Part shown: piece after piece, positions 18,201-28,300 of the stretch
Position numbering within the stretch: the first letter of the stretch is position 1
Layout of the letters: each line of letters begins with the position of its first letter
Origin: CBFHMJ01 sp965656875
GTDB taxonomy: Bacteria > Pseudomonadota > Gammaproteobacteria > Enterobacterales > Alteromonadaceae
Length of the DNA: 64,000 bases
Assembly (NCBI GenBank): GCA_965656875.1
Contig: CBFHMJ010000010.1
Location: forward strand, 62,001-126,000
Reading direction: 5' to 3'
The notes under the pieces: generated by a model
The model's input: the letters and a program-made list of their open reading frames with translations, nothing else
Database searches by the model: none
What the model was told of the DNA's origin: nothing
Translations under genes and position numbers: made by a program

Positions 18201-21200
18201 CGTGGAAAATCGGTATTCAAACTATGCAACGCAGGCGTATCAGCCAGTTGTGCTTGCCACCAGTTAGCCGAATCCGTGAGCTGATCTCGTTGAGTTTGCT
18301 GCCAGGCCGCAACATCAGCGAACTGAATCGGTAGCGCCGCTAATTGCGGTAAGTTTGCTTGACGCAACCCGTTATAAAGCGAACAAAACTCATTGAAAAA
18401 CACCTGAGCAGACCAACCGTCAGAAGCAAAATGGTGCATGGTAAACACCAGTGTGGTTGGTAACCCCTGCTGTGTGAAAACATGTAGACGGGCAAAAACA
18501 TCAGCCGTTAAATCAAATGGACATTCGCCCGCTTGTTGAATCATCTGCTGTTGTTCTGACTCGCTAAGCTCTGCAATCTCAGTGATGACCAGCGGCGTTT
18601 CCCAGCTATTCAGTAATCGTGTCTGAGCAATACCATCCTGTTCTGTCACCACACGACGCAGCGCATGTTGCCGTTCAATGATAGTATCCAGCGCCGTTGC
18701 TGCAGCCTGCAACTCAAAGAAACCTTCGACATCAAACGTCCGGCTCATGTTATAGGCAACGCTGTCACCTTCCAGCTTGTCGATGAACCACAATCGTTGT
18801 TGAGACAGGCTAAGCGGTGCATCCTGGTCAGGTGCAATGGTTGCTTCGATATCAGACAACCGGGATTCTTCATTCTGCTGATATTGTTCAGCGTTCGCCG
18901 CCAGTTGCTGTAAAACAGGTGATTCAAACACCAGTTTAAGTGGCAGACGTAATCCGGTCTGTTCACTCAGTTCGCTGATCATGCGTTCAGCCAGTAATGA
19001 GTGACCGCCAAGATGGAAGAAGTTGTCAGTCAATCCCACCTGTTCAACATTTAACAAAGATTGCCAGATGCTCGCTAGCTGTTTTTCCAATGTCGTTTCA
19101 GGCGCCACAAACATCGCCATTCGGTTCATTGCGGCATCAGGTGCAGGCAGCAGTTTTCGTGAAAACTTACCGTTTGGAGACAACGGCATTTGCTCCAGCA
19201 GGACATAAACCTCAGGCACCATATAACCCGGCACTTTGCCGGATAAATGAGTTTTACAGCGTTCGAACAACGCCTGAGTTTCCGTTCCGTCTGCCGGATA
19301 CTCACCATTCAGCGTGATATAAGCGACCAGTTGTGCGCTGGCATCGTCACCCGCAACCGGATAATGAACGATGGTTGCAGCGGCTTTGATTTCTGGTAAC
19401 AGTTGCAAACCGGTATCAATTTCTTCCAGTTCGATACGGAAACCACGCAGCTTGATCTGGTTATCCACTCGTCCCTGAATATCCATGTTGCCATCCGCCA
19501 GCCAGCGGACAACATCACCAGATTTATACATGACGGTATTATCAAGCTCAGCTTTAGCAAAAGGATTTGGCACAAAACGTTCTGCGGTAATGTCCGCACG
19601 ATTCAGGTAGCCACGGGATAACCCCGCACCGGCAAGCCATAATTCGCCGAAAACACCAACCGGCGTCGGATTCATATACTCATCAAGAATATAGATTTGT
19701 GTTCCGTAGAACGGTTTTCCAATGACCGGATGCTGATCAAGCGTTAATCCAGCCGATAACGGAATCCCGGATGAATACGTGGTGTCTTCCGAAGGACCGT
19801 AAAGATTAATCACTCGATCCAGGCCTTTCTGCGCCAGCAAACCATTCGCCAGATTCATTGGCAAACGCTCACCCGCCAGATTAATCACGTTGACGGATTC
19901 TGGAATATTGTTACGACTTAAAATCGCCTGAATACCGGAAGGCACCGTGTTGATCATGGTCAACGGACCATTCGTCGCCAGAACGTCATCGGTCAATTCA
20001 TTGAGAGACAACACGTTTTCCACGACTTTTAACTGTCCACCAGCGGCCAGAGTGACAAAAATCTCATAAGCTGACAGATCAAAACTTAACGACGTTGAGC
20101 CCAACACACCGGCGAATTCCTGAGGCGTGTAAAAAGCCAGTGCCCATTCAGCCAGCGCAACTATATTAACGTGCTGAATCATCACCCCTTTTGGCTTACC
20201 CGTCGAACCAGAGGTGTAGATAATATAAGCAAGATCAGAAACACGATGTTCGTCAGTAAGAGTCAGGTTAGTTTCAGGCTGAGAGGCTAATGCTTGTTTA
20301 ACATGTGCTTCATCCAGCGCCAGCGCTTGTACGCCAGATGGTAGAACTTCTTGCTGCAACACGGCTGCTTCAGTCAGTACCAGCTCAATCGCTGAATTAT
20401 CGATCATGTAGGCCAGACGATCTGCCGGATAAGCCGGGTCCAGTGGCACATAAGCACCACCCGCTTTAATAACGGCAAATACAGCGATCAACATGTTTTC
20501 GCTACGACTGGTTGACACACCAATGAGTTGGTCGGGCTTTAATACGCCGCCCGTCTGCTGGCAAATCCAGTGTGCTAACTGGTTCGCTCGGGTATTCAAC
20601 TCTCCATAACTAATCGTGGCTTGATTCGCGGCAGTCGTCAGGAAAGTGGCTGCAATAGCATTTGGCTGAGATGCCGCCTGTTGCTCCAGGTACTCGTTAA
20701 TTCGACGTGTTTTAATCGCCTCATCGAATCCAGGAATGACAGGTTGATCATTAACCGTATCCAGTAAAAATGTACGGTCGCTGTCATCCAGCATGGAAAT
20801 CTGATGTAGTGGCGTTGTTGCAGCATCCTGAACATTGACCATAGCATCCAGCAACAGCACCAGATGATGAGCCATGCGCTCAACCGTTTCTGCGCTGAAC
20901 AAATCCAGGTTGTAATTGAAGTTCAGGTAAAACTGCCCGTCCAGCTCGCTGGCATTCAGGGTTAAATCAAATTTAGCGGGCAAATCAACCGCTTTAAAAT
21001 CAGAGACAGTAAAACCGTCGCCCTGACTGATATGACTCAGGTCCGGGTCCATGCTGAACATGATCTGAAACAGTGGCGTCCAGCTTCGATTTCTCTCTGG
21101 TTTTAATACTTCAACCAGGGTTTCGAACGGAACTTGCTGATGTTGTTGAGCATTCAGGTTGGTCTCACGAATGTGATCAAAAAAGTCAGCCAGTGAATTG

Positions 21201-22264
21201 GCTTCATCAACCTGATTACGTAACACCAGGGTGTTAACAAAACAACCAATTAGCGTTTCCAAAGACTGCTCATAACGGCCAGCAACCGGTGTGCCTATCA
21301 CGATGTCATCTTTATTACTAAAACGACTCAGCAATAAACTGAAAGCACCATGCAACAGCATAAACAGCGTAATTTTGTGCTGCTGTGCCAGAGAGTTAAG
21401 GGCTGCCAGTGTTTCTGCCGATACCACTTTTGCCAGGTTACCACCACGCCAGGATTGTTCCGCCGGACGTTCAAAGTCCAGTGTCAGATTGTGAACGGTT
21501 GGCAAGTCGGCAAGCTGTTTTGACCAGTAAGTTAATGCAGTATCCAGCTTGTCACTGTTCAGGTGCTGACGCTGCCAGTGAGCATAATCGGCATAGTCAA
21601 TCTCAGGTACTGCAAGTGAATCACTTCGATTGTTATAGGCGGCAAAAAACTCATTCACCAGAATCTGCATCGACCAGCCATCAGCCGCGATGTGATGCAT
21701 ACAAAGCGTTAGTTGCCCTTGCTGTTCCGTCTGCTTTACCCAGCTAACATTCAGCATGAGATCATTCGCCAGATCGAATACATGATTTCGGGTTTCGCTG
21801 GCGATTTGCTGACTACGGGCTGAAATCAGATCGACTGATTTATTGGTCAAATCAGTGACATCAATCTCGAAGTCATCAATCTTGCGGACGGTCTGCCAGA
21901 CATTGGTATCAGCCCGGTGATAAACCGTGTGCAAAGGTAAATGCCGCGCTATTAACGCTTTAAACGCCAGCGTGGCTCGTGCAATGTCGAACTCACCATG
22001 AACCTGACAAGTAACACATATATTGTAATGACTGCTTCCACCCTCCAGTTGGTCAATAAACCATAACCGCTGTTGTGCAAAAGATGTAACCGCAGAATCA
22101 CTGCTGTCACGTTTCGCAATCCCAGGAATACCCTTTTCATTGTCCTGTTTTTGCTTTACCGCTGTTTTTTGTTTCTCCATCAGTAGTGCCGCAAGCTTTT
22201 TACGCTTCGCGGCCAGGAGAGCGGCCTTCTTAGCGGCCGCTTTTTTATCATTATCTAACGTCAT
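12227..22264 (-). CDS. NRPS-B: 3-module nonribosomal peptide synthetase
   Basis: A 3345-aa synthetase with the order K-rich helix, C-A-T, C-A-T, C*-A-T, acidic tail. It starts at ATG 22264 with AAGGAAG 13 nt upstream, 42 nt after NRPS-C. Residues 1-45 are rich in Lys/Ala (AAKRKKLAALL) and look like a docking helix. Approximate positions: C1 HHIAADG 191, A1 541-1038, carrier 1091; C2 HHFASDG 1278, A2 1625-2135, carrier 2191; C3 2250-2710, A3 2735-3218, carrier LGGNSLL 3275. Codes: A1 DLYNNALTYK (close to DLFNNALTYK, recalled for Gly/Ala); A2 DIESIGTVIK (Glu239, unassigned, shares ESIG with the bacitracin Lys code); A3 DGIFMGLVLK (branched aliphatic). C3 belongs to the PLSSLQEGM subgroup and carries HHLQGDN, Gly replaced by Asn. 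The C-terminus is acidic and ends DEVSIVL. It resembles a shortened NRPS-C. Confidence 0.97.
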   Translation of the reverse strand: MTLDNDKKAAAKKAALLAAKRKKLAALLMEKQKTAVKQKQDNEKGIPGIAKRDSSDSAVTSFAQQRLWFIDQLEGGSSHYNICVTCQVHGEFDIARATLAFKALIARHLPLHTVYHRADTNVWQTVRKIDDFEIDVTDLTNKSVDLISARSQQIASETRNHVFDLANDLMLNVSWVKQTEQQGQLTLCMHHIAADGWSMQILVNEFFAAYNNRSDSLAVPEIDYADYAHWQRQHLNSDKLDTALTYWSKQLADLPTVHNLTLDFERPAEQSWRGGNLAKVVSAETLAALNSLAQQHKITLFMLLHGAFSLLLSRFSNKDDIVIGTPVAGRYEQSLETLIGCFVNTLVLRNQVDEANSLADFFDHIRETNLNAQQHQQVPFETLVEVLKPERNRSWTPLFQIMFSMDPDLSHISQGDGFTVSDFKAVDLPAKFDLTLNASELDGQFYLNFNYNLDLFSAETVERMAHHLVLLLDAMVNVQDAATTPLHQISMLDDSDRTFLLDTVNDQPVIPGFDEAIKTRRINEYLEQQAASQPNAIAATFLTTAANQATISYGELNTRANQLAHWICQQTGGVLKPDQLIGVSTSRSENMLIAVFAVIKAGGAYVPLDPAYPADRLAYMIDNSAIELVLTEAAVLQQEVLPSGVQALALDEAHVKQALASQPETNLTLTDEHRVSDLAYIIYTSGSTGKPKGVMIQHVNIVALAEWALAFYTPQEFAGVLGSTSLSFDLSAYEIFVTLAAGGQLKVVENVLSLNELTDDVLATNGPLTMINTVPSGIQAILSRNNIPESVNVINLAGERLPMNLANGLLAQKGLDRVINLYGPSEDTTYSSGIPLSAGLTLDQHPVIGKPFYGTQIYILDEYMNPTPVGVFGELWLAGAGLSRGYLNRADITAERFVPNPFAKAELDNTVMYKSGDVVRWLADGNMDIQGRVDNQIKLRGFRIELEEIDTGLQLLPEIKAAATIVHYPVAGDDASAQLVAYITLNGEYPADGTETQALFERCKTHLSGKVPGYMVPEVYVLLEQMPLSPNGKFSRKLLPAPDAAMNRMAMFVAPETTLEKQLASIWQSLLNVEQVGLTDNFFHLGGHSLLAERMISELSEQTGLRLPLKLVFESPVLQQLAANAEQYQQNEESRLSDIEATIAPDQDAPLSLSQQRLWFIDKLEGDSVAYNMSRTFDVEGFFELQAAATALDTIIERQHALRRVVTEQDGIAQTRLLNSWETPLVITEIAELSESEQQQMIQQAGECPFDLTADVFARLHVFTQQGLPTTLVFTMHHFASDGWSAQVFFNEFCSLYNGLRQANLPQLAALPIQFADVAAWQQTQRDQLTDSANWWQAQLADTPALHSLNTDFPRPEKASHDGASITTAFSPTLSAAIQAVCQREQVTPFMLLETAFAAYLSRVSEKDDSEQPLTMVIGAPVAARQHASVNDLIGYFVNTLPLVTTCDLSQPFASLLQRNRKQILESLKHQTLPFDQIVEAVNPARDMSYSPVFQLMFDYQASQFNGLSLDDVTLTPREASHASSKFDLTLTIAEQADDVLSGEWEYATSLFSEQTIQALASGFEVWLQQLMTNEITFAKQSLASVSLLSDSQMTETLEQLVSTEAGTALTTEYSSIVEVFHRQAQQQPEAIALHGKQRWNWTALNHKAGQLANLLIARHGRTLSGERIAICMQPSDDAVIAILATLKAGAAFVPVDPAYPQTRKQHLLQDSAAVLVLTDQSVESDVTAITGEAPVLNLDTVADELVNLPTECIETGITPDHVAYIIYTSGSTGKPKGVMISHANWLAYREAALDLYQSKDSTAHRVMQFSSMAFDIFIEELTLSLLAGGSLILKSAEKTLIDAVPDNQQFWQFIEDYQISLVSLPTAYWHQLCQDGQLATQLETTSLKTVITGGEAMSVNMLRDWQAADRQSTIRVFNTYGPTETTVIATAFDASNFNGEAVPVGQAIAGLTALVLDEHQQPVPPGLAGELCLSGQSVAPGYFNRPDLTEAAFIRRDLSAMSDADPTSTVTSRFYRTGDKVKVGADGQLVFLGRIDNQVKIRGFRVEPDEIAARITACEQVADCVVTVYQPAESRSHKQLVAWLVADADSSSENTVLIANVKAALAQSLPDWMIPAGFMVLPKLPLTANGKVDKRQLPDAAECLAASQPQTAFVAPASAEEKTLAVIWSELFGLAADKISVNDDFFALGGHSLLMIRLRSLLAEQQLEATVAALYQHSTLGAMASCLTEIDAMTDVADTSDSFTEITSETRQLIADQVVGGDDNIQAIYPLSSLQEGMLYHALKADGEDPYLIRQAFSFASEASLERFIAGLEFVISRHDSLRTHIILEGVDQPLQVVCKQATLTVFRETFTRDELPSDVPVTEWLANRGMPETVALNLTSAPMMRLHVVAVDGERFAVLYHHHLQGDNFSMQVMNQEIDNWLKGQSDRLPDSAPYRHYIEASLNTDKAAAKQWFTKQLGELSEGCFPYAMTEASVASDSELSRHHLRLEPVVTQHIHELAQRHRVGVSAVLHAAWSLVVSRTANQSTVVFGTVMSGRMQPVTGIERMVGLCINTLPVRVDVSQPFNVAELLASTHQSLTSLVDFEQVPLSVAQSCAGFIGEGGTGELFSSILNCRLNQSSVEADKMQVMMEGQGISPLWSQERSNYPLTASIDETRRGLVVSVEAISPIRADRVAQYFANAIECLTANEQRIDLPSLLPVDEHEQLLVQGSNLLDEKPTSTLVDCIRQHAAQRAEHIAVACDEHALNWSQFDQKTSQLANYLIDQGVKPDTAVGVSLNRSVDMLVAMIAILKAGAGYVPLSPGYPPSRLTHMISDSGMTHLLSDTQLNNQVFAALQNSEEQLSSVQLLAIDDVAIQSCSSADPNAEITPNSLAYVIYTSGTTGLPKGVAIEHAHFSNLLLNFPQLAIDAMTGSIALANFVFDGSIIDLLMPLAHGKTVLIVNDEQTTDMSLWPALIERYGINTAFMTTQLFNLLVGEQSAVLDALTQVMFGGEQANTSAIGRWLERYYEKGYRLIHLYGPTETTVLATGCELTPENYQQIPVGMTVPGLACYLTDKSGQLSPMGAVGELLVGGASIARGYLNREELTAESFIPNTFTTDARATRLYRTGDLMRWLPTGELQFVGRADNQIKIRGFRIELEEIELQICNIANVAQTVALVVKTQTGMDKLVAAVTGDNPDASELKRVLAESLPPHMLPDLILPVATMPLTPNGKLDRNHLHSLAVDALADLASDQPYQAPQNDTEHALVSLWNELLGVESSQISTTTSFFELGGNSLLVMRLTTALKNRFGLELTVKEIFNYQTVEAQAELIDVLQSNTSLDDSSVDDNGMDEGNSDDEVSIVL
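14130..15500 (-). other. DN-type (dual-E/C-like) condensation domain, NRPS-B module 3
   Basis: The domain opens IYPLSSLQEGMLYHAL, a start typical of dual epimerisation/condensation domains. The core motif reads HHLQGDN instead of HHxxxDG. The dual-domain HHLLxxxxGD motif is degraded to HALKADGED. The catalytic His and Asp are kept. It lies between the acid-pocket module 2 and the aliphatic A3. Borders are approximate. Confidence 0.7.
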
Positions 22265-22306
22265 TTATTGATGAACTTCCTTGTTAATTTTGGTCGTACA
22301 AAGGGG

Positions 22307-25300
22307 TCATAAAACAAAACTCACTTCGTCTTCGTTTTCATCATCGTCAAGTGAAATCTCAACAATGTCCTGATTAGAATCATCGTCACCGTCGTCCACC
22401 GGGCCCGTGCCATTTAATACATCTATCAGCTCGGCCTGACTTTCAATGGTTTGATAATCAAAGATTTCTTTTACCGACATCTCCACACCAAACTGTGCTT
22501 TGATGGCAGTACATAAACGCATTACCAGTAGCGAGTTACCACCCAGTTCAAAGAAACTGATGACTTTGCTGATGTCAGCGACATCACGCTGTAACAGTTC
22601 GCTCCATAACGCCGCAATAGCAATTTCAGTGTCAGTCTCAGGTGCGATGAATTCGCCACCATGACCACCTGAAACATGCTCCGCAGCCAGTTCTTTCAAT
22701 GTCGCTTTGTTTACTTTGCCGTTGGCAGTCAGTGGTAACTGATCAAGACGAATCAGTGTTGAAGGCACCATGTATGCTGGCATTTGTTCAGCCAGATTTG
22801 CTTTAAGTGCATTCATGTCGATTTGTTCATCAGCAACCACGTAACCGACTAAAGTGTCATAACGATTCGCATCATCACCGGTGCGATACACCAGCACTGC
22901 GCTTTCGCTCACTTCAGGCAGTAAAGCCAGCTGTTGTTCTACTTCTTCCAGTTCAATTCGGAATCCACGAATCTTCACCTGATTATCAACCCGACCAACA
23001 AACACCAGACCGGTTCGGCCTTTGCTGTCCGTTTGCCAGCGTACTAAATCACCTGTGCGATACAGGCGAGCGGTTGAGTCATTTGAGAACACATCAGGAA
23101 TGAATCGATCTGCAGTTAGCTCACTGCGGTTGAGGTATTCACGAGCAACGCCATCACCACCGATATACAACTCACCAACCGCACCAAAAGGTGTCAGTCT
23201 TTGCTGGCTGTCCAGCACGTAAGTAGTCTTGTTCGCCAATGGTCCACCAATCGGTGCAGCGCGATAATTAGCACTGTCCAACGGGCCAAACGTGGCGTAA
23301 ACGGTCGTTTCAGTCGGGCCGTAAACATGAATGAGGTGTTTATTGGTCGCTTCATGCTTGTCCAGCCAGCGATTAATCGCCGCCGGATTCGCCTGTTCAC
23401 CACCAAACAACAATTGAGTGAAGTCATCCAACACCGGGTTGTCTTCATTCGCTAATACATTAAACAACGCGGTCGTCATAAAGACGGTATTGATACCGTG
23501 GTCTTGGCAGAGATCATGCCAACCACTGGTATCGCTCAGTTGGCTATCCGGCACGATTAACACTCGCTTGCCATTGATCAGCGATACAAATAAGTCGAAC
23601 ACACTACCGTCGAACGACACATTGGACAGACCGAAGAATCCGGTTGCCTGCTCCAGGTCAATAAACGGGCTGTTCAGACACAAGCTGACAACGTTGCGAT
23701 GAGTAACGGCCACACCTTTTGGCTGACCAGTAGAACCCGAGGTGTACACAACATAGGCAAGGCTGTTTGCTGTTACCTTCACCTGATGTGCATCGGCATC
23801 GAAGCTTGTTGCGCAGTCAGTCGCCGCATCCAATGTAAATACACGCAAATCCGGGAAGTTTTCAGTCAGGTCATCAGCAGCAATAACGGTCGAAATTCCG
23901 CTGTCTTGCGCCATATAGCTCAAGCGCTCTTGTGGGTAATCCGGTGAAAGCGGCACATAACCTGCGCCAACTTTCAAAATACCCAACATGGCAGGCATTA
24001 ACGCCACAGTACGACGGAAAGACAAACCAACTAAGTCACCCGACTGCACACCGTTTTGAACCAGTAAATTAGCAATCTGACATGCTTGTTGCTCAAGCGC
24101 AGCGAAGGTCAGTGACTCATCGCCACAAATCACGGCCAGTTCATCCGGACGTTCAATAGCCTGAGCGGAAATCAACGTATGAATGGTCGCCGTATGGTCG
24201 TATTCACGCGTGGTATCGTTCAGTTCAGACAATAACAATCGGGTTTCATCATCAGACAATAAGGTCGGCAGATTAAATACTGGGGATTCAGCGTCATCAG
24301 ACTGTTCAGCCAGCGCAACCAGTTGTTGAAGTGCCGTAGCGAAGTAACCTGCAACACGCGCCGCATCAATGCCTTCACAGGCTTCAATGGTTAGCTGCAT
24401 GATGTCATCAATGTAATCAACCGACGCGGTGAGTGGGTAGTTGGTGTGCTCTTCCATACCCAAACTTTGGATACCGGTTTCCGTCAGAACCTGTTCACCC
24501 GCTTCATCACTGTTGCCGCCTTGTTGCAGACGACAGTTCAGTACAGAACTGAACAGTGGATGACCTTGTTGAACCGCACTGCCCGACTGCGCCAGGGATA
24601 ATGGCACCTGCTCCATCGTGATCAGATTTTTCAGGCTGTGATGAACATTATTCAGTGTTTCTGCAAAGCTCACCGGGTTCAGGCGAACACGCACTGGCAA
24701 GGTATTGATACACAAGCCGACCATACGGTCGATACCGGCTACATTCTGCATCCGGCCAGACATCACGGTGCCGAATACCGCATCATCACGGCTGCTGGTG
24801 CGTGCAACAACACAACCCCAGGCCAGATGTAATACGGATGTTTCACTAACCTGATAATCTTTAGCCAGTTGTTTTACGGCTGCCGACAACTCAGGTGTTA
24901 ACGGCAACTGAACTTTGTCTGATGTAGTTACATCTTCCGGCGTCTCACTGATGCCATAAGGGTAAACACCCTCATCAATGTCTTTCAGCGTGTTGACAAA
25001 GAATTGCTTTGCACCGTCCATATCGGTTTGCATACCACGCCAGATAAACTCACGGTATTTAGCTGCTTCAGGCAAGGTATCAGCCACATCAGTTAATGAT
25101 GCAATTAGCTCTTCATTGACCACACGTAATGAGAAGTTATCTTCCAGCAAGTGATGGTGATACAGCACGACATAGTGCTTATCATCCGATGTCCGGAAAG
25201 CCAGTAAACGTAACAGAGGAGCCTGCGCCAGGCTAAAAGCCATATCGTCTGGCAAAGGCTGACTACTCAACCACTCGGTTACGTTATCCGTCTCCGGTGC

Positions 25301-28300
25301 TTCCGTGATATCAATGACACGCGATGGAATTGATACGTTTCGACTCACAACCTGAACCGGGTTGCTCAGGTCTTCCACGATAATTTGAGTTCGTAAACTG
25401 TCATGACGAGTCACAACAAATTCGATTGCTTGTTGTAACTGACTAAAGGCTGATGCTGAGTCACAAATAAAGTGCGTTTTAACCAGATAAGGATCGACAC
25501 CATCGGCCTGAATCGCATGGAATAACATTCCTTCCTGCAACGGCGATAACGGATAGATATCCTGAATATTGCTGATGCCACCTGGAACCGTTGCTGCAAT
25601 ATGAGCAATTTCTTCCGGTGTTAATGACACCATCGGCAAATCTGCGGCTGTGATTTCCTGCGCGTCCGGTTGAATTCGATTGTCCGGTGCGTTGTTTTGC
25701 TCGGTATCCTGATAACGACGAATCAGCTCCGCCATGTCAGTCAGAATACTGGCCTGATACAACTCAGCCACGGCGATATCGTAACCGGCTGATTTCAATT
25801 TAGCCCGGTAACGAATCATCAATAGCGAGTGACCACCCAGCGCAAAGAAATCATCATTGCGGCTGATATCGCTTACGTCTAATTCCAGTACTTCAGCCCA
25901 TAACGTACAAACCAGTTTTTCTTCATCAGTCTGTGGCGCTTCATAGTCAGCACCTGAACCAAATACCGGCGCTGGTAAGGCACGACGGTCGATTTTACCG
26001 TTGACCGTTAATGGCCAGCTGGTAACGGTCATCCAGACTGCTGGCACCATGTAGGCAGGCAGGCGATTTGAAAGGTCATCACGCCAGTCTCCACCGTCGC
26101 CCTGTTCAATCACATAGGCCACCAGGGTTTTATTGCCCTGAGGATCATCAACCACCTGCACCAGTGCATCGCGCACATAATCCAGTTGCAGCATCTGATT
26201 AACGATTTCACCCTGCTCAATGCGATAACCACGAACTTTTACCTGATCATCGTTACGGCCCATGTAAATCAGTTCACCGTCAACCGTGAAACGACCTAAA
26301 TCACCCGTGCGATATAAACGGTCATAGCCGTTCGCTTCCATCGCCGCACTCTGCCACGGATTCGGAATAAAACGTTCGTTCGTTAATTCTTCACGATTCA
26401 GATAACCCGGCGATAAACCCGCGCCGCCCACATACATTTCGCCGATAGCGCCCGGCGCGACGGGTTTTAACTGTTCGTCTAACAGATAAATCACCTGGTC
26501 ACCTAACGGCACACCAATCGTTGAAGAACCCGCGTCAGCGCGGGTCACGCGCTTGAAGGTAACGTGAACAGTCGTTTCAGTAATGCCGTACATGTTGATC
26601 ATGGCAGGTGCAATCGCACCCGCCTGATCATGGGCATCCCACCATGGGATTAAGGATTCTGTTGCCAGCGCTTCGCCACCGAAAATGACATAGCGTAAGG
26701 CCGGGAATAATGTCGTTGTTTCTGCATCAAGTGCAGCCTGCATAAAGGCTTTAAAGGCACCCGGTGTTTGATTCAGCACCGTCACGCCTTCATTGCGACA
26801 TAAGGTCACAAAAGACTCAGCGTCTTTAACACAACCACTGTCTGGAATCACCAGGCGACCACCGAAACATAACGCGCCCCAGATTTCCCAGACGCTGAAA
26901 TCAAAGGCCGTTGAATGGAACAAGGTCCAGACATCATCAACACCAAAACCACCGTCAGCACCGAAATAGCCAGTATCAACAGCGATATCCAGCAGGCGAA
27001 TCGCATTAGTGTGTGTTTGCACCACACCTTTTGGTAAGCCTGTTGTTCCTGAGGTGTAAATGATGTAAGCCGCTTCAGCTTCTGCAGTCGATTCCAGCGT
27101 TGCCATTGGTTGATAATCAGCACAAACGCTGTCGATATCATCCACCAGCACAACCGGTAATTCGTGATGGGCAAACTTTTCTACTAACGCGGATTCGGTC
27201 AGTAATGTTTTAGCGCCGCTGTCTTTGACGATGTGCGTCAAACGCGCTTCCGGCGCTTCAGGGTCCAGTGGGACATAAGCGGCACCGGCTTTCATTGTCG
27301 CCAGTAACGCAATAACAACTGTTGCACTACGATTAAACGCTACACCAACTCTGTCACCTGGTTTAACCCCATTGTCAGCCAGGCAAGACGCTAACTGTCC
27401 TGACAATGTTTCAAGCTGCTGATAGGTCCAACGCTGATCGTTGAACGTCAATGCGACAGCATCAGGCTGACGTGCCACATGACTGCTGATCCAGTGCTCA
27501 ATGCGTTTGAACTCAGGTTTAGCAAGGATCATATCCTGCCATTGAGTCAGCAATTGTTGAGACTCGGTATCGCTCATTAACGACAAGCGGTCGATACGAA
27601 TATCCGGAGCTGCAACAATGCTGCGCAGTAACCACTCATAACCATGAGCCAGACGGATAATCGTCTCCGGTTCAAACAACGCGGTGCAATATTCAAAGGT
27701 GGCAGACAATCCATTCGCCTGCTCTGCAATTGAAAGCGTTAGATCGAATTTGGTGGATGTTACTTCAGGTTCAATCGGCGTTAGCGTCAGATCCGGTAAT
27801 TCCAGCGCACCTTCTTTCTGGTTTTGCAGCACAAACATGATCTGGAAAAGTGGCGTATGGCTTCGGCTCCGCACTGGATTGATCGCTTCAACCAACATTT
27901 CGAATGGCACATACTGATGCGCATAGGCATTCAGAATATCCTGTTTCGCTTGTGCCAGAAGATCGGTGAAACGTGGTGCATCACGTAAGTCAGTACGAAT
28001 CACCAGGCTGTTAACGAAGAATCCAATCAGATCTTCAACCTGTTGATGTGAACGACCCGCAATTGGAGAACCAATCACAATATCGTCTTCACCACTGAAA
28101 CGATGAATCAAGGTCGCAAATGCAGTCTGTAACAGCATGTACAGGGTTACGCCCTGCGCTTCGCACAGCGCGGACAATTGCGCCGTTAGCGTTTCGTCTA
28201 ATTCAACATTCAGTACATCACCGGCAAAGGATTGAGTGGCCGGGCGAGGTTTGTCTAACGGCAGGCTGTGTAACTCAGGAATACCCTGTAATTGTTGTTT

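Noticed and set aside
19309..19599. Minus-strand out-of-frame ORF of 96 aa
   Set aside because: It overlaps conserved adenylation-domain coding in another frame, so it is a shadow.
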